A stretch of 64,000 nucleotides of DNA, taken from NCBI GenBank assembly GCA_032164245.1, contig JAVMKO010000010.1, positions 29,524,189-29,588,188 of the forward strand, read 5' to 3'. The translations under genes were made by a program, and so were the position numbers. The notes under the pieces are model-generated. The model ran no database searches. It saw only the letters and a list, made by a program, of their open reading frames with translations, and was not told where the DNA came from. Shown in pieces: positions 34,501-42,865 of this stretch (position 1 is the first letter of the stretch; every line of letters begins with the position of its first letter). This stretch comes from Sternotherus odoratus (Eukaryota; Chordata; Testudines; Kinosternidae).

Positions 34501-37500
34501 ATAGTTCTCTGGAAACACCCACAGAATGTGCAGCGGCAGTCAAAAGAGCTACCAAAAAGTTGGGACTCCTTAGGAAAGGGATAGATAATAAGACAGATAA
34601 TTTCGTATTGCCTCCATCTAAATCCATGGTACACCCACATCTTGAACACCAGGAGCGGTTCTGGGCACCCTATCTCCAAAAAGACATATTAGAAATGGAA
34701 AAGATACACAGAAGGGCAACAAAAATGATTAGCGGGATGAGATTAAAATGCCTGGGAGTGTTTATCTTAGACAAGAGACAACTAAGGAGAGGCATGACAG
34801 GGGTCTATTAAATCCTGAATGGTGTGGAGAAAATGACTAGGGAGGTGTTATTTACCCCTTGACACAACACATGAACCGAGGTCAGCCAATCAAATGAATA
34901 GGCAGTGGGTTTAAAACAAACAACTGGAAGTATTTCTTCTCACAATGCATAATCAAGCCGTGGAACTCCTTGACAGGGGATGCTGTGAAGGCCAAAAGCA
35001 TAACTGGGTTTAAAAGAACTAGATAAGTTCAAGGAGGACAGGTCCATTAATGGCTCCTAGACAAGATGGCCACGGTTGCAATCCCATGCTCTGCGTGTCC
35101 CTAAAACTCGGATGGCCAGAAGTTGGAATTGGATGACAGGGGATGGATCCCTTGATAATTGCTCTGTTCTGTTCATCCCTCTGAAGCACCTGGCATTGGC
35201 CACCGTCAGAAGCCAGGGGACCAGGCTAGATGGACCATTGGTCTGACCCAGCACGGTCATTCTTATGTTCTTACGAAGAGTCGCTGGGGAGCTGACCTGG
35301 TAGAGGGAGCTGCCAGGTGGGTCAGTTCCTCCTTGACTGGCACCCAGGCTGGCCAGTGGTGATTCCATTGCTGCCCTATGGCATCAGTGCTGTAGCCCAG
35401 GGTGGGGTGATGCAGAGGCCGGTATGTAGGGTGGAGCACAGGTTGGTGGCTTATGTGCACGTGCAGAGCAGGGCACAGAGCCTGGGTGGAGTCTCTTCTT
35501 GCCCTCTGAGCACTGGGGTATTGCTGCCACTGTGGCTGCTTCCCCCCCTTGATTCCTGGCACTCAGTACTGGGCATGGGCCTACCTGGATCAGGAGGCTC
35601 AGCACAGAAAGTGCTGCAGTGGCTGCCTGCTCCTGCAGCCAGAGTTTGTGGCTCCAGGTCTTGTTTTCAGGCCTCCTTCTGCTCCTCTGTATCTGTGGAT
35701 ACAGGCAGATGGGGCGGAGGGAGGGGGTAATTTCCCCCACTCATGGTTACTAATAGAATGCCCTGGGGACATACCACTGTGTGAAAACTGTCTGCACCGT
35801 ATGGAACCCCTGGCGAGAGATTTCCACCAATCACAGCCCGGACCATGTCATGTTACTTAACACTGAGATCTGGCATTTCCTTTTCCAGTCCCTTTCCAAA
35901 CATCACCCGAACCTTCCAGACCCCAGGGAAGGTTGCGAGTCTTGTCAACCCCATTATGCAGCTAGGTAAACTGAGGCACTGAATGATCCTATGTGCACTG
36001 GGATGGAATTTCCTGATGGGACAGGATAAAAATGTGTTGATTTGTCACAGCAAAAGGCTGTTGACTCCTACCTGGGGCAGAAGAGTCAGTGGGGCCCGTC
36101 TGGATGGAGTCCAGATCTGTCCTGTCCTTTCTGAAAGGTGTCTGTCCTGTAATTCAGAAGGGCAGTGGTGGGGCGAGGGGTCATGTGACTGATTCTATGT
36201 AAGGGCAATAGGAATCGGAGGGGGACTGGGGTAAATCTGTATCGTGGGGGATGCTTCTGGGAAGAATTCCTACTCACCAGTAGTCTGAGTCAGTCTTTGA
36301 CGCAGTCGCTCCAAAAGCCCCAGAGTGACTCCTAAAAGACAAGAACCAATGTAAACAAATCACAGGAGTTTCTCTTCTGCGGCACAGACCTCAGAACATT
36401 CACACCTCACTCTGGGGAGGCCAAGCTAGCGCTCTGGTGCCCAGTGCTCTGCATTACCATGTGGAATGAGACCCAGGCTCAAGTCTCCGTGCTGGTCTGC
36501 GGCTCCCTAGATGGCTGGAATTGCTCCGGTTGTGGGGAACCTCCATTTCCCAGGGGAGGCTCTCTGCTGACTAAGGGCTTTGAAGGGATTCCATTGGGTT
36601 CCCCTCTGTCAGAAGGACGTAACTCAGGAGCTGGAGAACCCAAGGAGCCAGAGACATCATGTTGTTTGCATGGAGGTGGATGCACAGAGCTGCGGCACTG
36701 AAATGTGGGATCCCCCTTCCTTGGGGATAAAACCTTTGGGGCACCTCTCCTCTTCCTTGGGATTCAGCAAGGCGGCTCTATCACCGAGAGCATCGGTTCC
36801 AGGAGGGATTTGAGTTATGAGGTGTGTTCTGGCTAGAGAAACTCTGATCGAGAAGTTACCTATTCTGGCCGACCTCACTGCACAGCCAGCAAACCAGCAG
36901 TGCTTGAGACAGCATCTGATCATGGCTCACAAAGCCAGTTGTAATGTACGTATGAAAACATGGGCATCTCAGTCCTGAGAAATGGACTGGTGTCTGTTTC
37001 CAGGAATGGAATGTGTGTGGCTCAGGAGCACCCTGAGTTCCAGTCACAGCCAGGATCGCTTGACACACAGTCACCCAGTTACAGATCACAAGGAACATTT
37101 GCTGCATCTGTGCACACAAATTAATAAGCAATGGTGGACATCCTTCTGAATTCTGAGGCTGAGGAGACATTTACTCTCATAACAGCAGTTGTGATTCTCT
37201 AATATAGCGCTCTGCATGAATATACCACTCTTTGCCCAGAAGGTCCCATGGGAATTATACTGTTTGCACAAGTTAGAACTAAACATTATGTTTAAACATT
37301 ATGTTATCTGTAAAAGACATTGCAGATGAACAGGAACTTTGGCCTCGGAAAGGAATTCTGACTGTGTATCACGCTGTTTTCTGCCTACCTGGACCAGGAG
37401 ACTCTGTGTCAGGTGGGCTGCCATCTCTGGCTGATACTGCCGTCTCTTGCTCTGCAGTACCTGTCAATAGAGGAGGAGGGTTAAAATTCTCCATTAAAGG

Positions 37501-38961
37501 TCTCTGGTTGAAGCCCCAGGGCAGTGATCTCTGCGGACCTCCTGCAGAAACACCGCCGAAGGCCGCCTGACTGCCACCCTGACAGTGACCGGCAGGCCAC
37601 CCCGTGCGGCTTGCTGCCCCAGGCAAGTGATTGCTGCGCTGGTGCCTGGAGCTGCCCCTGGCTTTGATGGTGGGGAGGAGGGTTAGGAATGGGGGGGTCT
37701 CAGGAGCGGGCAGTCAAGGGTGAAGAAGCGGGGGGTGGGGGGCTGTCACAGAGTGCCCGGGCGATGGTCTGGAACTTGCTCCCTAGGAAGCCAGTTGGGA
37801 CTCCGAGGGAAAATGTCCTCTCTCCGTACACAGCCTGTCTTCAAGGCTAGGAGCTTAGAGGTTCCCGTTTACACCTTCCTGGGTCTGACCTCAGAGCATT
37901 CAGCACCTTCTGCCCCTCCATGCGCTTCCCCCAGCGAGCCCACCCGGGAGGGGTCCTGAGAGAGCCTCTGGACTCTGCACCCCAATTCCACAGTCAGACG
38001 TGACTCTCAGCCAGTCAGTAAAACAGAGGTTTATTCGATGACCGGTATCTGGTCTAACCCAGACCATACAGCGAGCGTGAGCCCTCAGCTGGATCCATTT
38101 GGGGGGCCAGAGAGCCAGATAGCTCCTCTGCTTTCCCTGCCTGACTCCAGCTAGCTTCAGACTCCAAACTGAAACTCACTCTCTCCAGTCCCTTCTCCCC
38201 CCTGGCTCAGCCAGGTCAGGTCACCTGACCTCCCTCCAACAGGTTCAGCTGGCCTCTTTGTTATTCAACACTTCCAGCCAACCCTTTCAGGTAGGGGGAA
38301 GGGCAGGCCCCAAGACAGTTTATGCGCTCTCTCTGCTTTGCAACAAGAAATGCATAGGGGAAACTGAGGCACACACAGAGTATTCCTACTCCGTCACAGG
38401 GGCTTTAGATAGAGGGTGGGGTCCCGGGTGGGTGGTTAGGGTGGGGAGTCTCAGGAGGGGGTAGTCAGGGAACAAAGAGCAGGGGACTTAGATAGGGGTG
38501 GGGTTCTGGGGGGCAGTTAGAGTGGGAGGATCTCCGGAGCGGGTGGTCAGGGGACAAGGAGCGGGGGAGGGGTTGGATAGGTTGGTGGTTCTGAGGGGGG
38601 CAGTCAAGGGGCGGGAACTGGGGGGGGTTGGATAGGGGGCGGGCCCTTGCCCTCCACACAATTTTGAACTCCAATGTGGCCCTCGGGCCTAAACGTTTGC
38701 CCATCCCTGGTTTAAATAAAGCAAAAATGCTCCAAGGAACCTTGGAGAAAACAAACTTCCTCCATCAGGAGAGCCTGACTCCCCAAGCACATGGAGATTG
38801 CATGCAGATTCCCAGTAGGTCCTGGCAGGTGGCTCTGGAGAGGACAGCAATGGGGGGTGGGGAGGGGAGGGGAGGAGGGTCCATTTCTGAGGAGAATTCC
38901 CACCCACCTGCAGACCAGAACCGCAGTCGGCAGAGGTAGCCATGAAGATCCATATCGACTC
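13451..38961 (-). CDS. Maestro HEAT-like repeat (MROH) family gene, spliced
   Basis: Thirty-five exons were placed on the minus strand by GT/AG sites and reading frame; exons 3 to 35 sum to about 3.78 kb. Splice phases match at every junction and no exon has a stop, so the gene looks functional. The product is built of helical HEAT-like repeats. The C-terminal exons carry the maestro signature (RRASVELFGHL, then ACRVALLL). Family members are cytosolic or reproductive-tissue proteins of poorly known function, probably scaffolds. No terminal exon with a stop codon was found, so the 3' end is beyond the window or lost. The start codon is uncertain; an ATG in the most upstream exon (38908-38961) is a candidate. 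I cannot say which MROH paralogue it is. Confidence 0.85.
14390..14542 (-). CDS. MROH exon 34
   Basis: Encodes ENSSLRRASVELFGHLSQF through DEDPLVAQ (51 codons, phase 0 to 0). RRASVELFGHL is the most diagnostic maestro-family sequence in the gene. Splice sites are GTCTGCAG and GTGAGCAC. Confidence 0.9.
14901..15083 (-). CDS. MROH exon 33
   Basis: Encodes VRKQRDHILGSFVNGVCES through VPLALQARTFFED (61 codons, phase 0). It includes a HEAT-like helix pair. The donor is GTAAGTAG. Confidence 0.9.
15267..15422 (-). CDS. MROH exon 32
   Basis: Encodes FLGSPLLMENEPKELQKQVV through LRNAVTKFPDK (52 codons, phase 0). The acceptor is CCTTTAG and the donor GTGGGTCT. Confidence 0.9.
15776..15890 (-). CDS. 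MROH exon 31
   Basis: Encodes AMVTHPNQALKNIPQLLLPS through TTLFAE. It starts with one base that completes an arginine codon begun in exon 30, and ends in phase 0. Confidence 0.88.
16035..16166 (-). CDS. MROH exon 30
   Basis: Encodes MAVQALARVLQLTGSQSAVQ through FALLSR. It has a split codon at both ends that agrees with exons 29 and 31. The acceptor is CCTCCCAG and the donor GTGAGGAC. Confidence 0.88.
16849..17015 (-). CDS. MROH exon 29
   Basis: Encodes TTRGLWELVGALGQANILEG through QQNQPRDASPR. Starts in phase 0 and ends with two bases of a serine codon. Confidence 0.88.
17106..17253 (-). CDS. MROH exon 28
   Basis: Encodes QAKVIWRFLAADPTLAREVL through PGRLLPA. The first base completes a codon from exon 27. 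The donor is GTAAGTTC. Confidence 0.88.
18442..18596 (-). CDS. MROH exon 27
   Basis: Encodes VRDLHTAFAYALSSPRGARL through LQLPWPYER. Phase 0 start, ends two bases into a codon. Confidence 0.88.
19264..19413 (-). CDS. MROH exon 26
   Basis: Encodes LTAKHLRPRDLMPFSFSLLL through EKTSLPREQ (50 codons, phase 0). The donor is GTAATTGC, weaker than the others. Confidence 0.87.
19659..19744 (-). CDS. MROH exon 25
   Basis: Encodes IVNTQSVSVQSWAQGDASCR through SPANAAM. The two leading bases complete an alanine codon from exon 24. The acceptor is TTGTGCAG. Confidence 0.83.
20146..20272 (-). CDS. MROH exon 24
   Basis: Encodes DLSPMMEQGYMAGVLLSQAF through HWLFTPCK plus one base. The acceptor is CCCATTAG and the donor GTAAGATG. 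Confidence 0.87.
20392..20496 (-). CDS. MROH exon 23
   Basis: Encodes HLQPWICSPWAQERSRAVRA through YRSNAITE (35 codons, phase 0). Confidence 0.87.
20887..21000 (+). mobile_element. Fragment of LTR family seen at 30300 and 37744
   Basis: TGTGACAAAGTGGGAGTACTG followed by GTGTGCCTCAGTTTCCCC matches the start of the LTR at 30300. Only the first 110 bases or so are recognisable. Confidence 0.6.
21257..21352 (-). CDS. MROH exon 22
   Basis: Encodes SLQQQPCESLDLVLKTFLEL through LLRLFL (32 codons, phase 0). The donor GTATGACT is less typical. Confidence 0.83.
22092..22176 (-). CDS. MROH exon 21
   Basis: Encodes KFVPPLSKEQEAETIDTCIA through SQRPE. One leading base completes a glycine codon from exon 20. 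Confidence 0.87.
22665..22744 (-). CDS. MROH exon 20
   Basis: Encodes EILRSKDQAWLQSSNEQQVL through AISYV plus two bases. The donor is GTACGTCC. Confidence 0.87.
23416..23535 (-). CDS. MROH exon 19
   Basis: Encodes DPGVRSTFARSLVLVGEAVA through TLVSLLL (40 codons, phase 0), a helix pair of HEAT type. Confidence 0.88.
24345..24491 (-). CDS. MROH exon 18
   Basis: Encodes EPASIEQLRSLLLLTYGHLV through RKHYCLSPQ (49 codons, phase 0). Confidence 0.88.
25215..25340 (-). CDS. MROH exon 17
   Basis: Encodes GFARGLGLCGRQHLYEVLDI through SAGGSQE (42 codons, phase 0). The GxGLCGRxHxxxVLDxLEE pattern is common in this family. Confidence 0.9.
25550..25666 (-). CDS. MROH exon 16
   Basis: Encodes SFLYKCWGTALTFSPVESVV through NFKEEEERE (39 codons, phase 0). 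Confidence 0.9.
25828..25935 (-). CDS. MROH exon 15
   Basis: Encodes FLECLLFSISDHTWLGWFIN through SDQRLSDK (36 codons, phase 0). Confidence 0.88.
26092..26266 (-). mobile_element. tRNA-like SINE with CR1-type tail
   Basis: On the minus strand the head reads CTCAGTGGTTTGAGC (box A-like), then GGGTTCTGAATTC (box B-like). The tail has GGTTGGACTAGATGATCTC and ends in ATTCTATGATTCTA, the CR1-type 3' end. This composite is typical of turtle and other reptile SINEs mobilised by CR1. Confidence 0.75.
26340..26435 (+). mobile_element. CR1-type 3' tail fragment
   Basis: GGGGCTGGACTAGGTGACCTC followed by TTTCCAGCCCTCCATTTTTCTG resembles the CR1 3' end. It is short and old. Confidence 0.4.
26446..26495 (-). 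CDS. MROH exon 14
   Basis: A short exon encoding HETCFCQREWEQQLLQ. Its two leading bases complete an aspartate codon begun in exon 13. The acceptor is CTTCCAG and the donor GTAAGGGT. Confidence 0.85.
26953..27094 (-). CDS. MROH exon 13
   Basis: Encodes VLSASAQTTAQVRRAAVHLL through HYMWDMLLYIE plus one base. Confidence 0.88.
27789..27844 (-). CDS. MROH exon 12
   Basis: Encodes WWPKPRVTLSQELLAQLL. Two leading bases complete a glycine codon from exon 11. Confidence 0.85.
28012..28162 (-). CDS. MROH exon 11
   Basis: Encodes ALWPSIVLALSPAAHGPALP through SGTGKRNR plus one base. Confidence 0.87.
29215..29783 (+). mobile_element. hAT-like short element with perfect 8-bp target duplication
   Basis: The element (29223-29775) has ends CAGGGCCGGTGCA and TGCACCGGCCCAG. 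CTTGGCAC flanks it at 29215-29222 and 29776-29783. The interior is G-rich and non-coding. The right half has a tandem GGAGCCTGCTGTGGGGCGGG pattern. Confidence 0.75.
29980..30075 (-). CDS. MROH exon 10
   Basis: Encodes EEADERRTMEVEVHQVCSST through DSPSMAS (32 codons, phase 0). Confidence 0.87.
30300..30935 (+). mobile_element. Solo LTR
   Basis: It begins TGTGACGGAGTAGG and ends CTCTGTGACA. AATAAA is at 30645-30650. Flanks are GGCGT and GGGGT, a 5-bp duplication with one change. The same LTR occurs inverted at 37744-38398. No internal proviral sequence is present. Confidence 0.75.
31277..31399 (-). CDS. MROH exon 9
   Basis: Encodes VREALSYFIKTMGAHGLLGK through ECILIPDST (41 codons, phase 0). 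Confidence 0.87.
31693..31766 (-). CDS. MROH exon 8
   Basis: Encodes SEMTHNTEELFLALEPILQS through TNIR. Two leading bases complete an isoleucine codon from exon 7. Confidence 0.86.
32045..32158 (-). CDS. MROH exon 7
   Basis: Encodes RLFLVELLVFLFRRLNKDEE through DQIVQSN with split codons at both ends. Confidence 0.87.
32288..32354 (-). CDS. MROH exon 6
   Basis: Encodes VCHLPRDHMEEWTEALASLV through HL plus one base. The acceptor is CCCTTAG. Confidence 0.85.
32386..32715 (+). mobile_element. hAT-like short element with perfect 8-bp target duplication
   Basis: The element (32394-32707, 314 bp) has terminal inverted repeats CAGCGCTTCTCAAACT and AGTTTGAGAACTGCTG. AACTAGAT is duplicated at 32386-32393 and 32708-32715. 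The interior is non-coding with CGCCGAA repeats. Confidence 0.9.
33082..33162 (-). CDS. MROH exon 5
   Basis: Encodes SLACIRDMDKAALTEDIGIL through FPGLHSM (27 codons, phase 0). Confidence 0.86.
33990..34072 (-). CDS. MROH exon 4 (module B')
   Basis: Encodes TEQEAYSSAREQVVQISKHE through ERPRKTS. Two leading bases complete a glycine codon. It resembles exon 2 (37389-37460) in its TEQE/TAEQE start and in its entry phase. Confidence 0.8.
34175..35278 (+). mobile_element. Old CR1 LINE fragment
   Basis: Degraded CR1 reverse transcriptase and downstream sequence: a VLGP-type motif near 34205, GTGGATGATACAAAA near 34276, HPHLEHQERFWAPYLQKD near 34632 and RRATKMI near 34710. The 3' end reads CTTATGTTCTTA. 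Many stops are present. Confidence 0.75.
35925..35990 (-). mobile_element. MIR-like fragment
   Basis: CCCCATTATGCAGCTAGGTAA followed by ACTGAGGCACTGA resembles the conserved part of MIR in reverse orientation. Confidence 0.4.
36278..36331 (-). CDS. MROH exon 3 (module A')
   Basis: 54 bp encoding VTLGLLERLRQRLTQTT with two leading and one trailing base. The acceptor is TCTTTTAG and the donor GTGAGTAG. The exon and its upstream flank resemble 38908-38961 and its flank. Confidence 0.75.
37389..37460 (-). CDS. MROH exon 2 (module B)
   Basis: 72 bp encoding TAEQETAVSARDGSPPDTES through PGP, with phases that fit exons 1 and 3. The acceptor is TTGACAG and the donor GTAGGCAG. It looks like a duplicate of 33990-34072. 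Expression is not shown by the sequence alone. Confidence 0.6.
37511..37743 (-). mobile_element. Transposon remnant, left part split by LTR
   Basis: CGCCGAAGGCCGCC-type sequence is followed by G-rich text (TCTCAGGAGCGGGCAGTCA) that resumes at 38399. It appears to be a hAT-like element interrupted by the LTR at 37744-38398. Confidence 0.45.
37744..38398 (-). mobile_element. Solo LTR, inverted relative to 30300
   Basis: On the plus strand it runs TGTCACAGAGTG to CTCCGTCACA. GGGGC lies on both sides, a 5-bp target duplication. It is the same family as 30300-30935 in the opposite orientation. It splits an older element. Confidence 0.8.
38399..38709 (-). mobile_element. hAT-like element, right part
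   Basis: On the minus strand the terminus reads CAGGGATGGGCAAACGTTTAGGCCCGAGG, closely like the end at 10747. The body is the G-rich complement of the C-rich interior near 10930-11100. Confidence 0.6.
38908..38961 (-). CDS. MROH exon 1 candidate (module A)
   Basis: 54 bp encoding VDMDLHGYLCRLRFWSA, with the same length and split-codon phases as exon 3. An ATG within it (MDLHG) is a possible start. The acceptor is TGTCTTAG and the donor GTGGGTGG. It may be a real upstream exon or a silent duplicate. Confidence 0.55.
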
Positions 38962-39035
38962 CTAAGACAAGAACCAACATGAATGAGTCCTTAGGGCTTC
39001 CTTCCCATGACACAGACCCCACCATACTCACATAT

Positions 39036-40737
39036 AGTTCTAGATGGGCAAAGGAGACCTAGACCTAGTATTTTTCCTACCTGCCTGCCTGGAGAGACAA
39101 GACTGCTATGAGGTGGCGAGACCTCAATATTGATGTAAAAATGTTATTAATAGCATTATTATAACTTATTTTTATAATGTTAGGCCATTACCAACATGTT
39201 TGTGCCTTTCTGAACATTCAAATAGACCTATACGTATATTATCACCCGGATGCTTGAAAAGATAACTTTACCCCAGTTTTAGTAAGCTAAGTTATAAAAT
39301 GTTCATGCTAATCAAAAGAAATTGCAGAAGGCTTCAGCTTTCTGTCATCCAGAAACAAGCAAATGTCTGGAAAATAACATCTCCTTGACTGTAGAATGTT
39401 GATGTCCCCCAAGAGTGTCCATACAAACTTTAAAAGGCAGCTGTCCTCATTTGAATCTGCTTTAACTTTTATGACAGTGAGGATGTGGATTCCTCTGACA
39501 ATTTTCAGTAAAGAGGCGCTTTACCCTCCAAAAATGTTCCCAACTGTCTAGGCAGAGCTCAGACAGGCGTGTGCTCCCTCCTCCAACTCCCAGAACACAC
39601 TGAGCCCACAAACTGCCAACCCCCTTTGTGACCTAAAGCCACTGCTGACATCACAATGGCAAAGTGCTGTGGGGCTGCCTGGCTAGGTCCCTGGGGGTTT
39701 GCATCCCCCAGATTGGATTAAGGGAGGACTGCTCTTGGCTTTTGTTGGGGAATGTTTCCCGCAAATCTTTCTGTGAGGAAAATAAATAAATAAATAAATA
39801 AATAAAGGGCAGCCTTTATTGAGTCCCAACAGCATGCTGGGGGCTGTACAACACAGGGAAGGGCACGGGCCGTACCCCAAATTGCTGAGAATCTCTTGCT
39901 TGGTTTGTTTGGTTTCTCATTCTCTTGAGAAGAATCTTGTTTAAGGAGCTGGTTGAGACCCAGGGGCTTGTTTAAGGAGCTGGTTGAGACCCAGGGGCTG
40001 GTTGAGACCATGGGGCTGACGGAGAAGAGGGTGGCTGTGGGACCAGCACTAGGAGGGAAGGATGTGGGGCAGCTGGGCAATGCAGCTCTCCCAAGGGCTA
40101 GAATGAGTTGGGGGGAGAGAGGCAGCCATAGCCTAAAAGGTTTTTGTATTTGTTTTAAAGGTATAAATTGGCCTAGAGATTGAAAGGTGTTAACATGATC
40201 CCTGCTATATAATATAATATAAATATAATATAATATAGTTGTAAGAGGAGAACCTCACTTCTTCCCTTAGCAGCTGTGTCTCTCGGATGTTACCTGGCCT
40301 GTAGCCTTATTGCAAAGACTATTCTACTCCCTGCCAAAGTTTAATAAAAACACATCTACATTCCACAATGACACAACCATCTCAATAGAGCATGAGCTGA
40401 CCCAGACTGGGGACCTTCAGGAAGCAGTTCAAATCTTTGCAACCAAGAAGGCACAGAGAGTACCACTTTGATTATTCAAACAGATAAAAATGCCAGTGTT
40501 TACTATGCAGACAAGAAAAGTTACATTTGCAGTTCAGGCGTTTGAAGGTGAAGTGTTACTTAACATTTTTGAACAAGGCATTTTAAGTTGTTAGTTCTCC
40601 TTTATTGGGGTAGGTAGCAGAGCAGTACCATGAGAAAAGTAGAACAGGAAGAAGGCAGAATTGAGACCTCTCAAAGTTGTTGGCTCAAGCAAGGGAGTAT
40701 GGGGTGTCATTTGAGCTCCCCGGCTCAGATGCCAAAA
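39036..40737. other. No gene recognised
   Basis: AT-richer sequence. It contains an AAAT microsatellite (39780-39805), a short direct repeat near 39942-40000 (GTTTAAGGAGCTGGTTGAGA twice) and an ATAAT-rich tract (40206-40238). Confidence 0.6.
39779..39806 (+). repeat. (AAAT)n microsatellite
   Basis: About seven AAAT/AAATA units. Confidence 0.9.
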
Positions 40738-41432
40738 TGTTGTGGGCCAGCCTTGATTGGTGTCCAGTCACAATGGTATGTCACTGCTGTTTAACATAGA
40801 TGTGAGAGGGCATTTGTAAGGAGTTAATAGAGTCTTAGGGAGGCTTCATGAAAAGCAGCCAATAGTAGCGGGGTTGTTGGGACCTAGCAGATCCATATAA
40901 AAAGAGCTGCAGGACAGAGCAGGGCCAGTAGTTGCCTGGAGCCTAAGGAGGCAAATGCAGGCTCCTACTAAGAAGGAAGGAGCGAGCACCAAGGCCTTGG
41001 ACAGGGTAGTGCTACTAGCAGGACTAGGGAAGTTAAAGAGCCCCTGGCTGGCTGCTAAGACTGGCATTCAGAGGCCCTGAGGTAAGGGGGAAGAAGGTGC
41101 TAGGGCCATGGGAAATGTACCAAGAGGTTGGAGGGGATGCAGCACATAGCTAGCAGCTACAGAGTCCCTAGGATGGGAGCTGGGTGTTGTTCTCCTGCCC
41201 TTTGCCACTGAGAAAATGGCTGGACTGTTGGATTGCAGTATTGGCCTCCGGAAGAGGGGTGAGCTAATTGTGGCACAGCCGGAGGGCTGTGTCATGAAGA
41301 GGATGCCACAGTCCTTGGAGTGATGTGGGTCCAGGAGCAGAAGTGACAGTGGGGGAGACACCGTTGGCCTGTGGAGTTGATTCCCAAGATGACCAGCAGG
41401 AGGTGCTAGTGGGGTGAGTGGAGCCCCATCAC
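40738..41432. mobile_element. LTR-like repeat
   Basis: It starts TGTTGTGGGCC and ends near CCATCACA. It includes GATTCCCAAGATGACCAGCAG, which resembles the end of the LTR-like element at 2176-3025. Boundaries are approximate and no coding sequence is seen. Confidence 0.4.
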
Positions 41433-41559
41433 AAGAAATGTGCTTATTGCTGTGGCTCATGCCTCTGCCTGTGTAGGTATTGACGGAGCTCCTGTTCTTG
41501 TTCTTTGTAAAATCCTCAGGTCCTTGTGCCTAAATACTTCTGAAGATCTGGGTCTCAGG

Positions 41560-41720
41560 TACGAAGTAAATCATGGCCGTGATTTCCTGGTAAGGCAGAG
41601 AGGCCATAATCCACTATTACAAATGAGAAACTGAGGCACAGAGGGCCAGAGGGCCTTGGTAAGAAGCCAAGACACACATGGCTCAGTCAAGACCCAGACC
41701 CGGATTTCTGAGTCCCAGCG
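41560..41720 (-). mobile_element. MIR-like SINE fragment
   Basis: CCACTATTACAAATGAGAAA followed by CTGAGGCACAGAG is the reverse complement of the MIR core. Sequence on either side fits weakly. Confidence 0.55.
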
Positions 41721-41817
41721 CCAACACTTCCGGTTTGACCTAAATCAACATCTTCTTCTTACATTGAACAAAAGTCGATATTTCTTGCTCTTGGGTCTCC
41801 AGATGGTTTAATGGCAT

Positions 41818-41910
41818 GCATCCGACCAAGTGGGTATTAGCCCACGAAAGCTTATGCTCCGATACTTTAGTTAGTCTTTAAGGTGCCACAGGACTCTATG
41901 TCACTTCTGC
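41818..41910 (+). mobile_element. PLE-type tail with hammerhead-like motif
   Basis: GCATCCGACCAAGTGGGTATT and GCCCACGAAAGC form a hairpin followed by GAAA, as at 10194-10226. CTTATGCTCCGATAC and AAGGTGCCACAGGACTC follow, a sequence common in reptile interspersed repeats. The CUGANGA box is mutated. Confidence 0.45.
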
Positions 41911-42865
41911 AAATGGTTTAAGTTATGTCTTGTTGTGAAGGAGCAGGGTTTTCTGCATTGTGTGGGCAGGAGCTGCTTTCCACTGCTTGCCCCTTAGTTC
42001 TTCAGGTTTGATTTTTTGCTGAGTGCAGTGGGACCTGATGAGCCCCACAGGAGAAATGTCAGCCAGAAACTGTTTTCTCCCGTTTGTATACAGGAGCCCC
42101 AGAAAACTGACCCGTTTTCCTCTAAGGACAAATATTTACATTCAAATAATACTCTTGGAACCCCAGCTTGGTGTTGTCAAGACCCTTAAGGGCATTACTC
42201 ACAAACAAACAAACTTGATCCAAAATTGCAACTCATTGTTGGAGCTGCATTTTTAGCAGCTGCTCACAAGAGGGAGCTCAGAGAAAGCTTCAAGCTTTCA
42301 CCATCTTAAAAAAGAAATACCTGTATAGATAGATCGTGAACTCTGGTCTCCACAAACATTTTCAGACTCTTGACTAACCTTTTCTAAACCTTAGTGTAAA
42401 AAAATAATAATAATACTGTTTCAACGTAATCCTTTCCCCAGAAAGTAAACTTAAAGCCACGTTTAGCAGGAATAATTAGCCCAGATATTGATAATTGGTC
42501 TTTCTGACTCTAGTGTAAATTTCAGGGCTTGAAGGCTCAAACAAGTCCTTTCATTCTAAACATTTTTGTGTTCAAAAACAAGAGGGTTTTATAAACATCC
42601 CTGTAAAAAGCAAGTTAATAATGGCCCAACCTACAAAGGGACTTTTCCCCACTCCTCCCTCAACAAGAAGTCTTCAGAGGAAATGTTTTTGGTCCCAACA
42701 ATTATTTGAGTCTTGCTGATGGAAACTGATTCTTTCAAAAGGAATCTCATTCTTTCTTTCTCGGTGGGAAATTAAACACATTTTTTCTTCTTTTGCTGTA
42801 TTCATATCAGCAGTTGAGGGTTTAATTGCTAACAGGTGAAAAGCCTTTGCACTTCCATGAAAAAT
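41911..42865. other. No gene recognised
   Basis: AT-rich sequence before the CR1 element. Nothing recognisable is seen. Confidence 0.5.
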
